45,236 nucleotides of DNA. Source: Mesotaenium endlicherianum (lineage: Eukaryota; Streptophyta; Zygnematophyceae; Zygnematales; Mesotaeniaceae). The position numbers were made by a program, and so were the translations under genes. Positions 1 through 11,889 of the stretch are shown here, in pieces. The stretch covers positions 761,178 through 806,413 of the forward strand of contig WELA01003670.1 of assembly GCA_009602735.1 (NCBI GenBank), written 5' to 3'. The notes beneath the pieces were generated by a model, which searched no databases, was not told the DNA's origin, and was given only the letters and a program-made list of their open reading frames with translations. Every line of letters starts with the position of its first letter. Position 1 is the stretch's first letter.

Positions 1-3000
1 CTCCGCCTACAACATCATCCCCGAGTCCGCGCGCTTTGGTACGCGCGCGCGCCCACCCCCCCTCACATGCGCCCGCTCGCACGCCCACCCGCCCGCCCGC
101 TCGCTCGCTCGCCCACCTGCCCCCCCGCGCGCCCGCCCGTGTGCCCGCCTGCCTGCTCGCTCGCCCGCCCACCTGCCAGCTTGCTTGCAAGTCTGTGCCA
201 GCCTGCTTGCTCGCCAGCAGGGCCCCTGATTAGACAGGGGGCTGGCCGATCGGGCGCCCATCCGGAACGAAGTGATGGCTGGCCGGAGGGAAGGGCTGCA
301 GGGGCTGGCTGGTTGCCCGCTTTAGATTTCGATACATTTGTTGGGTGGGGGAGACAGTGTGAGTGTGGGTTGCTGTGCATGGGAGGGGGTGTCGGAGTGA
401 TTTTTTATAAGAATCTCCCGGTCATGTGTGTGTGCGCGTGAATGGGGTCTGTACGCGCGCACTCGTATACAAGTATTTTGTATCAGCCTCCGTGAGGGGA
501 TACATGATTGTGGTAGGACTGTATGTGGTACGAGGATTGTACACATGGCATTGTCACAGAGGAGCTTCTGTTTGGCTAGCCTGTGGATGCCACGTGTCTG
601 GAGAAGTATGCAGTTGAAGATTCAAATACACATGATTCCCCACACGCGTGTATCATCAGGGCAGGGCGCGTGCACGCGTTGCATGTCGTGTGAGCAGACA
701 TAACTATATATGGTGTATATGAATAGTTGTATGTCCATATTGATATACTTGCTCTGATTGCACATCACATTTATAATGTGCAATATGCACATTCATGATA
801 TGCAATACGTACATTTATAATATGCAATATGAAAATTTACGATATGCAATCTGCACATCCATGATTTGCAGGCGGAACGTACAGGGCGTTTACGAAGGAG
901 GGCTTTGCGAAGCTCAAGGATCGCATCCGTGACGTCATCACACGCCAGGTGTGCGATGCTGACAGCTTTCAACGGCCCTTTGTACATTTATCTGATGGTT
1001 GACATGCACCCGCATTGGCCATTTACGAACAATCTTATTGTAAAAATGTTCCTTTTCAGACTGTAGTTTATTATGGTATTTTTATTCAAACACACACGCA
1101 CAAAACACTGTCATAGTCACGGGCACATGCACACACGCGCTCTCACGCAGGCACACCTGTACGACAAATTCAAGAACATGTGCCTGATGTTCCCAGTTGC
1201 TGTGCTGGGCCCAGTTGGTTACTAGAGAAGGGGCGATATGTTTTTGAGGGAACGGGGGGGGGGGGTGGGGGGCAAGGCTTTTGTTTATTAGATGGTCAGA
1301 TGCGCATCGTGCATGTCATTTGTACATACATCTCTATCTTCATGTGTTTGCGGGTGTGCACACACACTCCCCCTCCCCGCCAACTCACCTCCCACGCACT
1401 CACACGCACTCACACGCACTCACGCACACGCACGCGCACGCGCACACACACAACTACACATTTGCACCTGCACAAACGGGCACACACATACACACACGCG
1501 CGCACGCGCGCACACGTGTAATGTCTCAATCACCCTGCATGAGAGAGCGCGCAAGCACGAGAGAGAGAGCACGCGTTGGGCTATTTCCACGTTGCACCGG
1601 CGCACTCTCCTCAGAGGCACGTGCTGTCTCTTTTTGGCCCGCGACCATATCCTCTTCCTCCTCCCCTTCCTCTTGCTCCCCATCCTCCCCCCTTTTCTGT
1701 CTCCATTCACCGTTGCCTCTGCCGGCCCTCGCCAGCCACCCCCTGTTCCCCCTTGCCCCCGCTCTTCCTCCCTTGCCTTGCAGCTGCAGCCCCTCATGTC
1801 ATAATCTTGGCTATAGCTCGAAGAGTGCCTGCTTGCCTCTAGTTCCACTCCTAGGCTCCACTCCTAGCTCCCCCCTCGACACTTCTATGCTAAACTCTAA
1901 CGCCAGTAATGGCTACCAAACCTCGAGTGACTCTCCGCGCCGGCTTCCACCCCTGCAGTCAGTCAGTTCTGGGGCCCTCACCCTGAGACCGATTGCGGCG
2001 ACATCTGTACAGCTGACTGCCAGCTGGCAGCCATAGACTCCTTGTCCTGCAGCCGCGCTCTTAAACCCTAAATCCTCCTGGGCTACAAAAGCCCGGGCCT
2101 GTCTCGGCTCCCGTCCCACGAAGCATCATTCCCAGGAGTAAGGGCAGGGGCCCTGCCTCGCGACTGCGCAGAGCCGGCCCCTCTGGGGCCCTGCCCCATT
2201 CTCCTCCACAGCTAACCCTCTGGCGTCCACACTGCAAACCCGCAGCCCCTTCCAGAACCGAGCTCTCTTAGAGGGTGCTATCACGCCCCGCCTGCACCTC
2301 CTCAACGTCTATTCACACCCCCCCCCTTCCCCCTTCCCCTCCCCCCCCCAAAAAAAACCCTTGAACCCTAAATTCTCCAAACCCTAAACCCGTTGCCGGC
2401 CTGCAGGTGAGAATACTGCCGGCCCTACAGCTCTGCTCCCCCCCCTCTTCGAATCTCTCTCCTCCTTGGTGGGGGTGCAGGCGGCTGTAAGCGGGTGCAA
2501 CGCCAGTGTGGACTTTATGGAGGTCACGCATCCGCCGTATCCGCCCACCATCAACGACCGCCACGCCTTTCAGTTCGTCCAGCGCACCGCCGCCAGGTCA
2601 GCGCCGCCGCCGGCTTGCCTTTGCCCGTGCCGCCTGTCGCCTTCTGGCTGGTGCTACGGAATGGTGGTCCGATACTCTGCCGCCAAGCGGGGCTGGTCCT
2701 ATGAGAAAACTTATAATTTAAACATCCTGGTGTGAATAGGGGTCAGAGAGGAGTGGAGGTGGGGGGCCTACTCTGGAAGTGCTCTGTAGAAGCAGGGTTG
2801 AGGGTTTGTACTTTGGTTTAGGGTTTGGGGTGAAGATTGAGGCGGGCTTGGGGTTTAGGGTTGCCACCACAGGCACTTGGCTGCACAGGGTGAATATTGA
2901 AGCGGACAGGAGGCACTGAGAATCACAAGGGCCGAGTCTTGCCAACAAGCAGGCAGGTGACAGCCGGGCAGGACTACAGCTTGCAGGCTGCGTGTGCGAG

Positions 3001-5000
3001 GCTTGCGCGTGCATACACCTGGCGCGCGGCCTGTTCTTATTCTCCTTGCTTCGGTGAAGGGAGGCAGGCAAGGCTCGGGCAGGCTCGAGTCGTCGCCCCC
3101 AGCGGGACATCTTTCTCTCCTGCAGCCGAGTTTCTTCCTTTTGTTCGGCCTCCTAGATCTTCATCTCCCCCCTCCACCTCGCGGCCTGGCGAATGAATGG
3201 AGTGTGTCTGGAAGGCTTCTTGCTGCTTTCTGCTTTCTCTCTTTTCATTTTTTCTTTTGTTTTTTCATCAACTTTCAGATCTTTCCTCTGTGGTTAAATC
3301 AATGTGTGGGGGCGGCTGGGCTGTGAACAGGCTGCTGGGGGAGGGCTCCTTCGACATCGGACAGCCCATGATGGGGGCCGAGGTGGGGCCTCCCTCTGTT
3401 CCAGGACTTCTTAGTCCGCTGCCATTGTTATATCTTCTTCAGGCTTGCCATCTCAAGAATGGGCGTGACATACTATAACGGCAGATTCAAGTGCCCACTT
3501 GTATATGCTAGTCTTAAGTGTACATGGTTGACATTCTGGGGCAGAATTTGCAACAAGTTCTGTCGTCTGTGCATATCACATTCTAATGTTGAGGGGGCGT
3601 CCCTTTTCTGAACTTCAGGGCTGAGGAGGAACTTAATGCTGCCCCACTGAGCCCAAACCCTAAAACCCTAAACTCTAAAAACATAAGTCATGAGCTCACA
3701 ACCCGCTTTGAGAGATACTCGCACGTACAGCGTTGCATGTTTTGCTCCTTTCAAGCCAGAGTCGGGCGAATAACTACGTACAACTTGAAACGACGCGCTG
3801 TCCATGTTGCCCGCTCGAGGTTCGCGCCGCGCAGCGCACGATCGGCAGACTGCTGCTCACTGCTGCACAGCTTGTGGCAACATCGTAAGGACGGATGTCT
3901 CTTGGAGCCTTCACCGTGCACCGTGTTGTGTACAGCTTGCCGTCGGTCGGCGTTCCACTCAAGACGTTCCACGCAAGAAGCGGGCACATGCGTATGTGTC
4001 TGTGAGCATGTTATGTGGTCACTTGGCACTTTAACCAAGAATCGGAGGAGGGGAGGGGCGCTCTAAGCGAGAATTGGGGGAGGAGGGGGGGGGGCTTCTT
4101 GTGAGTGCAGGACTTCTCCTTCTTTTCTGAGAAGGTGCCGGGGTGCATGACGTGGCTGGGTATTCGCAACGAGACTGTGTCGTCCATCTTTGGGCTGCAC
4201 ACCCCACAGGTACGCACCGGGTCAGTGTGCGGCACGCGCGTGCGCGTGCTTCACAGAAAGGATCTGCGGAAGCTCTACCAACAAATTTACAACGAGTGTT
4301 TTTTTTGTCGTGGAGTGTGCTTGGGGTCCGGTATTCGATGGGCACGTTGGCGATGTTGGCGATATGTGAATAAGTATAAAGTATGAGTGTACTTGCCTAC
4401 GTATACATCATACGCTGGAACGTATTTGTTTGTTTTGTCCTGTGAATGGACTGTGATCCTCATACGCTTGACGTGAATGCACTAGTATATTCTAGCGGCT
4501 AGTGAGTTCTATAAGATCGTATTATCAAGAACCCTGTCCACTAAAAGTGGATACCTTTTGCCCCTTCTATCGCAAGACCTGGATATCAAGACTAGGTCTA
4601 CACAATTTTATGTTTGTTCAAAGACTAGGTGTCTCTCAACCTCTTTCTTGCTGCTACCATCTCCCCATATCATTTTTGTCTTCCGGCTGCACCTGTGATT
4701 TTTGGGATGACAACTGGCTTACAATTTTACGCTCACTCGCTCTGCTCACTCAAAGACTTCTCAGCTCCTATCGTGTCAACAGAGGCTAGTTTGACTATCT
4801 GTTGTTTTTTTGGTCAAGCCTTGTCTTTCTGAATTTTCATATCGCATCAACTTCCATTGCGGAGCCTTATATTCAGGATGGGCGCGGTGTGTGCGCAGTT
4901 CAAGCTCGATGAGGGAGTGCTGCCGATCGGCGCAGCCATGCACACTGCTCTTGCCGAGGAGTATTTGAAGCTCAAACGCGCGTCGCTTCTCTCTGCTTGA
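1..5000 (+). CDS. ILR1-like IAA-amino acid hydrolase (M20D peptidase), C-terminal part, 5' end outside window
   Basis: Six exons join in frame: 1-38, 872-948, 2481-2596, 3331-3382, 4111-4209 and 4899-5000 (TGA). They give about 160 C-terminal residues of a family usually near 440. Seen in order: SAYNIIPESARFGGTYRAF (the M20 dimerisation-domain strand), the segment with PPYPPTINDRHAF, then MMGAEDFSFF, WLGIRNE, FGLHTPQ and LPIGAAMHTALAEEYLKL. These match plant ILR1/IAR3/ILL hydrolases, which cleave indole-3-acetic acid from amino-acid conjugates using two metal ions. The His of LHTPQ should be the last metal ligand; the Cys/His/Glu ligands are upstream of the window. The protein ends in LLSA, so the KDEL/HDEL-type ER-retention tail of several plant members is absent. 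All introns are GT-AG with GCAG or ACAG acceptors. The substrate is inferred from family; another N-acyl amino acid is possible. Confidence 0.93.
48..230. repeat. (CGCC/CTCGC) low-complexity tract in intron 1
   Basis: Almost uninterrupted CGCCCG and CTCGCTCGC tandem repeats start ten bases after the exon 1 donor. They leave both strands open in several frames and so create spurious reading frames. Confidence 0.8.
769..871 (+). repeat. 22-bp tandem repeat ending at the exon 2 acceptor
   Basis: Four full 22-bp units (769-790, 791-812, 813-834, 835-856) and a partial fifth (857-871) share the core ATGATATGCAAT. In the last unit the core reads ATGATTTGCAG, and that AG is the 3' splice site of ILR1-like exon 2. 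Confidence 0.8.
1375..1515. repeat. CA/CG-rich microsatellite tract in intron 2
   Basis: Imperfect CACACGCACT and CGCACGCGCACA repeats give alternating pyrimidine-purine sequence. They lie in intron 2 (949-2480) of the ILR1-like gene, followed by a CT-rich stretch to about 1790. Confidence 0.7.
2063..3672. repeat. Cluster of plant telomere-like (AAACCCTAAA) motifs in introns
   Basis: Short telomere-type motifs occur at 2063-2072, 2363-2372 and 2379-2391 (CCCTAAA orientation, intron 2), at 2815-2830 and 2850-2863 (TTTAGGG orientation, intron 3), and at 3654-3672 (CCCTAAA orientation, intron 4). They match the Arabidopsis-type telomere repeat and the promoter telo-box. There is no long array. 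Confidence 0.7.
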
Positions 5001-5126
5001 TTCCCCAAGCTTTGCACGTCATTATTCCGCACTCTCACATAGTCGCAATGTGATGTAACCTTTGTTGGATCTACAGACAATATGCAAAACATCTCCAAGA
5101 AGTTTCATTCAACACATTGCAATAAA
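5001..5126 (+). other. 3' flank of ILR1-like gene with candidate poly(A) signal
   Basis: AATAAA occurs at 5121-5126, about 120 bases after the stop codon, at the start of the AT-rich region. AATAAA is common by chance in AT-rich DNA, so this is only a candidate. Confidence 0.3.
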
Positions 5127-6475
5127 AAATAGTTTGGGAATTTATTAGAATACGGGATACAAGTTCCACTCAGTGTTCTTGGGTTGTGTTCTCTAAAATT
5201 GCACTTTGCTCGAGTTCAGTGAAGGAATATGGTATTTTAAAGCTTAATTTTCTCCATTCCACTTTTTGACAATCACCTTCTGTTGAAAATTTTTCCACTT
5301 GAGAGCTACAAGCAATTAGGGCTTATTTGCAATATGAATTTAGATGCACAATAGATAGAGAGGTAGTTGGAATTAACAAAGGAGTTGCTTCAAGATAAGA
5401 TTGATTGAACACTTATTTTTGTAATACAAATTACTTACAAGTCACGCAGTGCTAATTTTGCTGGAAAATGTACTTACTTCATGTGTTTACTTGGAAATAT
5501 ACTTAGTATATATGGCAGCACGAGCAATGTCCCATCCAAATACAATAAAGTTTATGCTTTCATATCATTTGTAATCCATTTTAACGTATATTCCAAAACC
5601 AATGAACGTTAAGTCATCATAAAACCAAGAAGAGCCAGGGAGCAGCTCAACTTTGTCCATTGTGGTCAGATAGGATGACACACCGCTATTTATCTTCGCT
5701 TATAATGTCGGTGAGAGAGTCTTGGCCTTCCAAAATATTCCTCCATTTTGACGGAAATGTAAAATGAGGGAAATAGTATGCAGGATTATTTCTAAAAGGG
5801 CATGCAATAATAAATTAATTTGTATTTTTTCATGAGGCAATTAAACGGCTACTAAAGTTTTCATGTCTTGTTAATTTTTCCCTTTTTTTTGTATGACTTG
5901 ATGCAAAAATGTCTCTAGCCACAAAGTGCTTTTTCAAACGATGTGATTTGATGCTGATTGTTTGTTGTACAAAGCAAGACCCGGTATGCCAAGTATGTGG
6001 TTGTAAGCTAATTTCATGCACTGCACGTGGCAACTCAGCAATACCCACAAACAAAGTTGCAGAAATTACGTTGCACATATCAACGATTGTTGTGCTCGAG
6101 TCATGAGCGATCCATCTATTTCAGTCGGTTACCATCTGTTCTTGGTCAAATATAATTTCCAATGTATGCGTTGACTGTTAATTTAAAAATATGTAAGAAT
6201 AACAATTGTTTGTCGGTTTTCTTTAGCTCTTGGCCAAATTGCCATGAAAATTGCTTCTCAAAAAATTGTAATCTGTTTCACAAAACAAATGATAATTGTT
6301 GTATTTGTTTACGCTGCATGAAAACATGTGTGACAAATCACCTTGAGGACGTTAAACAGGTCTTCTCATTGACCTTTGAAAACTAGGCGACATATAATGC
6401 GTTGCCATGGCTCATCAGCGTCTCAAGCGTAAGGTAACTTACTCTAAAACACGTATGTTGAAGAGATTTTAAGAT

Positions 6476-6495
6476 CTCACGCATGCAAGCGTGAG
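6476..6495. other. Small perfect hairpin
   Basis: CTCACGC and GCGTGAG form a 7-bp perfect stem around a 6-base loop (ATGCAA). No function is evident. Confidence 0.4.
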
Positions 6496-7225
6496 GTAGT
6501 GTTGTGATGGCAAGTGGATAAATAGTCAATATAATAAATGCGAATAACCCGGGTTTACACTTCCTAAAAACATTTCAATGGATTGAAAATTTTCAATGTT
6601 ATCAATTAAAAAAAAAAAAAACCATTCATGAAATTGATTGTTCAACAAACTAATCTTTACTTAATCAAACATTAAAATTCTAGAGTTGATTAGTACTTTC
6701 TGTTAGGGAAGTAGGACCAATGGACATGTGTTTGCTTGAGACCTAAGAGAATGTAGTCCTTTTTAAACATTGCCTTGTACTCCCTAGCTTGAGCTCTACC
6801 CTTGTCTTCACTCCAACTGCATTCTTAGCCTTTACACATGCAGCCTAGTGCTGATGTTGTTGTTGCAACCTTTCAACATCGTGAGCTTCACTACTTCTCT
6901 TCATGAAAACCTCAAAACTTGACTCTTTGCTCGAACCAAGTCTACCCGCTCGCTCTCTTTGTGTAATTCATGGACGTGGAAAAGAATTTATTTACTTCTT
7001 GTGAGTGTTTTGAACAAGGTTGTGTTTCTTTGCCTATTGTACATGTGCTCTCACTGTCGCCGACACTTAGTGAGCAGGTCACAAATATAGGTGGAGTGCG
7101 CAATGCGCAAGAACATGCATGCTGGCCAAGGGCTACGGCGGCCACGTGTCGCGTAGTGACACAATCTCCTGCCAAAAAAGCCGAAGCACACATTTGGCAA
7201 GAATTGCTATACGTCACTTGATTAT

Positions 7226-7305
7226 GTAGCTAGAACCACGAATACAAGCAAAAAGTGATTATATGTTAATTGAGTAGCTAGAATCATGAATACAAGCAAA
7301 AATTG
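7226..7305 (+). repeat. 48-bp direct duplication
   Basis: GTAGCTAGAA(C/T)CA(C/T)GAATAC followed by AAGCAAAAA occurs at 7226 and again at 7274. A weaker third echo (TAGCTTGAGTACAAGC) follows near 7321. Confidence 0.65.
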
Positions 7306-7944
7306 GTGATGTTATCAAACTAGCTTGAGTACAAGCATCAAAAATAATAGCGCATGTGGCTTGACAATGTATGTCATAAAGGTTATGCAACTTTGAAAAC
7401 AGCACCCAATATACTCAACCAATTCCCACAATACTTTAATTTATGGAAAATTTCTCAATAATGCGTGCCACCATTGTAATCCACTCGGCTACATTCAACT
7501 AGCATACAAGATTGGTCTTCTCCTATTTCAATATCTTCTTGCTCTGCTTTTGCTTTAGCCTTTTGAGCAGAGTGCAATGTCTTTTGTGTTTTTTTTTAAT
7601 GCACATCTCAAAGCCAGAAACTGTACAAAGACGTAGAAGACAAAAGACCTACCAATTGGTGATGGACAATGTCACAACGTGAGTTCGTGTACCTACATTC
7701 ATTGCATACAATGAGATTGTTGAGAATCGCTTATGAAAAAAGTATATTGTCATGCGTGCACTAATTTTAGCTCCTTGGTGATGGAGACGTGCGTTTCACA
7801 TGATGATGATATAGAATGTTTTTACCAAAGAAAAGTCTTCAGGATCAAGCTTTGAAATGTATAAATCAGCAACAGTGAAACACATCTATGTTTTGGAATG
7901 TGTGCAAACTTTAAGTTCACGAGAAACTTAGTCGAGCAAATAAT

Positions 7945-8060
7945 TACCTAGCCTGGCCTCCAGGGTCTAGATGAACCGACCACAAGGGAAGGTTGGTTCT
8001 CTCTGGCCTGTGGGGATGCTTACCTTTTGCCCGTGCCAAATAACATCCTCGCCTGCTTAC
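7945..8060. other. Structured GC-richer islet in the AT-rich region
   Basis: GAACCGACC (7973-7981) pairs with GGTTGGTTC (7991-7999), one G-T wobble, across a 9-base loop. Just upstream CCTGGCCTCCAGG folds on itself, and GGCC motifs flank the larger stem. No tRNA or other RNA family is recognised. Confidence 0.4.
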
Positions 8061-8184
8061 TCTACAACCCGTCAACAAGTGTAAGTTTCAATAAATTCAA
8101 AAACATTTATCACGCCCTTTTATAAAATGTCTATTACTACATCCAAAATACTTCATCCAAATTATTATCATTTTAAACAATTAC

Positions 8185-8600
8185 AAAATTTTGTCGTTTT
8201 TTAATCTAATTGTCGCACATTTACACAGATATTTATGTCTTTTTAATTGTTTCATGTAAATTCAACAAGTACATCAACAACAAAAAATACGTAAATCCTT
8301 GAATAAATAGCAACTTGCTTGTCATTTTAATAATACAAATGACATCAAAATTTTGTAACAATACAATCGTTGGAAATTGATATATTCTAACAAATTACAA
8401 AAAATTCTACAACAACACAATTGTTGGAAATTGATATATACATATAGAATTTTGTTGTTTTCCACCTGATTGTCACACATTAAGATAGATGTTTATGTCA
8501 TTTTAGTGTTTCAAATAAATTTGTCAATTACATTAACAACAACAAATTTGTAACAATATTACTCTTCGAAAAATAAATTATTCAATGACGTTAAAAATAG
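8185..8600 (+). repeat. Diverged direct duplication, spacing 261 bp
   Basis: The segment at 8191 (TTGTCGTT, then TAATTGTCGCACATT, then TTTATGTC) recurs at 8452 as TTGTTGTT, TGATTGTCACACATT and TTTATGTC. Between them lies a smaller duplication containing the shared core TTGGAAATTGATATAT near 8370 and 8425. Confidence 0.6.
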
Positions 8601-11600
8601 TGTCACATTATTGACGTCGTCTTACACAATTATAAAAACATGTAAACAGTTATTGAAATTCAATTTATACACAATATAAAAAAATAATGTAAGATGCAAC
8701 TATTTATTATGATTAAGACACGAGTCAAGGAATAAAAAATTTATTTGGTCAAATTAATAATAATCAAAAAAAAATAGTTTTTTTGTAATATAAACATTCT
8801 CATAATTTGATTATTAAAAAAAAATTTAATTAAGATTATTTAATATTTATATTATATAATTTATAACATCACTTCACTTCATTAGAAAAAAGTAATCTTT
8901 TATATTGTGATGACAATGGCATGACATTGATTTTATTTTTATTCATGACTTCAAGGTTCATGTTGACATCAACTTTTGTGAATTTAGAAAATCAAGTTTC
9001 ACAAGCGTGTTCCTTTTACCAAATAGAAAAATGCATATTTTCTTGAAAAAACTTGTTACAAAGTATTAAAGTACAAAACAATGTGTAGAAATAAAATGTA
9101 AACAAAATGATTTTGAAAATGGTGGGTGATGGTTGTTTAAATATTTTTTTTACTAGAATTTAAATTTTTTATATTCAAAATAACGACCAATATGGAACTA
9201 ATAATCTATAAACTTTTGTATATGTAGATTTGACGACCATATTTCTACAAATTTTTACAATAAAAAAGATTCAAATACCTTTGATACTTTTAATTTACTA
9301 AAAAAATTTAAAAATTCCATTTTTATATATATTTTTTGAATTATATTACAAGTATTTTTTTATGTATCAATATATCATAATTTACAATTTTGCAAGTCAA
9401 TTTTACGTTTTGTATCGCTATTAAGACCTTGGCAAAGTTAAATATTTGTACATATTGTTTTTTGCGTTACGACGTATATTTATACCTTAAATTGTGTAAA
9501 ATTATACACAAAGGTTTTTTTTTTGCATATTTCATTTGAAAAAAAAATACTATTTCAAATTTGTATCATTGTTGATTTTTTCATGATACCTTTAATATTA
9601 TTTTGTTGTTATAGAAATTAACTGATGACTTTCGAAAATATTATGCTTGAAAGAGAGAAAAAACACTTTTGATAAAAATGAAAACATATGAATTTTATTT
9701 GAAGACAAATTTTCTTGCACTTACAAACAAACTTTAGTATAAAAAAACATTAGAAATAATAATAAAATATATGCATATTTTATATTTTATTGATAAATAT
9801 ACTCGCAATTTTACATTTACTACAACACTTAAAATAAATATATCTACAAAAAATAACATTAGTATTTTTCAACGGTCCACTTCGCAAAAGAATCTAAAAT
9901 GATTATCAAATAAAAAGAGGAGACGACCACATTGAAACATAACATCCAGATATATTAATTTTTTAAATTTTAATTTTAAATTATGCTCGTGCACACACTA
10001 GTACCCTTATTTAGAAGAAAGAAAATATTATATAGTGACAATAAATTCAGCTGACTGAAATTTTCTTAAAAATTCAAAATTAACTTATAAAAATGTTAAA
10101 ATTCAACTCGTTTCCCCTTTCCTTACCATTTTTATGATGGTCTTTGCTTAATTTATTTAACACAAAATGCACTAAAATGTATAAATAATATTTGATTGAA
10201 TGTAAATTTAATGACGCAAGAGAAAAATATGTGAACGCATTTTATATATGAAGAAAAAAAATGCACATATGATCTTTGGACAATTATCTTACGCAAATTT
10301 ATGTTTTTGTTGATTTTTCTTGTAGCATCTTGATTGCTATAATATTCTTCGCAATAATTGTTTAAATTTCATCCACTTGTATTTTTTTTAGCTTTTTTCA
10401 ATTTTTTTCATTGAATTTTCTTTCAATTGCTCTTTTTTCCCTTGTAATTGCTCTTGTTTTACATGTGTTATAAAACCTGCAGTTTAATAAATGACACAGT
10501 CAACTTGAAGCAATTGACGCTAATGGTTGACTTACTTGTCTATTATACTTCAATTTGTTTCATCCACTTAAGTTTTCAGATTTATGTTTTTCCCTACTAT
10601 TAGCTTTTTTCCAAATTTATTACAATATGTACATTTGTTGATCATCACAGTCTATTTGATCTTGAAAGTTGACTTGTTATTTATAATACATATATTATAT
10701 TAAATTAATTATTAGTTAAATTCTAATTATTAATTAATTTGAGTACATTTTTGTATACATCAGATTAATATACTAACTTTGATTGTGTTAAGTGTTCACA
10801 CTTATTATTTATTAGGCATTTTTCAAATGTTCAAACAATCCAACATTTTTTTATACTTAATATAGTAAAATGTGATACTTTATTTATGTACATAGTAAGC
10901 ATACCAAGAAGTTCAGCAGACTTTGACAATGAATTATAATGAGATGAATAATTTGTGTTACGTTTTTTGTGAACATAATAGTAAAATCTTGCACTTTATA
11001 TCATGTACATAGTAAACATTTTTAAAAATTCATACCAATATGATGACAAACAACAATGGGATAAATAACTGCAAAAATAAATGGTTACACTTGCAATTTC
11101 TTGTTATTTGGTCAAATTGTATGAAGCAATCATTATTCATTGTCATTTATTAACAAATTGATTAGAAGTTGAATTTTCGATGTAGTTCAACAGCATTATG
11201 AAATTATTTGATTAAGGTCCGTTATTATTTTGGAAAACATAATAAAGGTCTATTAATACTTTGCTCGAGTTACGCCAGCCCATCATTCGCACCTGGAACA
11301 ACTATATTAAAAAAACATATTCATGATCGTCGCATTTTTTCATCCTGAGGATGAAACACAAGGATGTTTGTGATACGTACGACTTGTAAAATATCTCAAA
11401 TTACTTGTCTAAAATATTGAGTTGATTGGGGTCTCTTAAAGATGAAATAATCAATGAAAAAATAATGAAAAAAATACTTCAGCATAGTAGATGTGGACAA
11501 AAAAACGCTACTTCCACATAAGTTCTATGGTTCACGTCCCACACTGTTAATAACCTCACAATTACGTATTTGCTTTTCTATATCATTCTTTATTGAATAT

Positions 11601-11889
11601 TTTATTATTTATTTTTGTGCATCACTGGGTCTTAATGAATGCCACATTTAAAAATGTCACACAACTTTAATATCATCCCACTAGGAAGATTTGACGTGCA
11701 TAAATGAGTGGTGTATTATCACATCACCTGAAAGATCATAGATATAGTTTTTTTGTTTGACCATCTATTCTAAACACGCGTTCCACCAAACGCAAGTGTA
11801 AAAATTTATAATTTTCAAACTTTCCAAGAATTACACCCGTAAACAACATGAAATGAATCTTGCTTATTCAAGATTGATATATTAAATTT

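Noticed and set aside
1281..2036. 251-codon plus-strand frame and overlapping frames in intron 2
   Set aside because: Translation is microsatellite-derived His/Thr/Pro/Ser; it lies between two well-supported exons of the ILR1-like gene.
4871..4898. Alternative acceptor ATTCAG at 4876 for the last ILR1-like exon
   Set aside because: It would add 22 bases and shift the frame; the acceptor at 4898 restores the conserved LDEGVLPIGAAMH reading.
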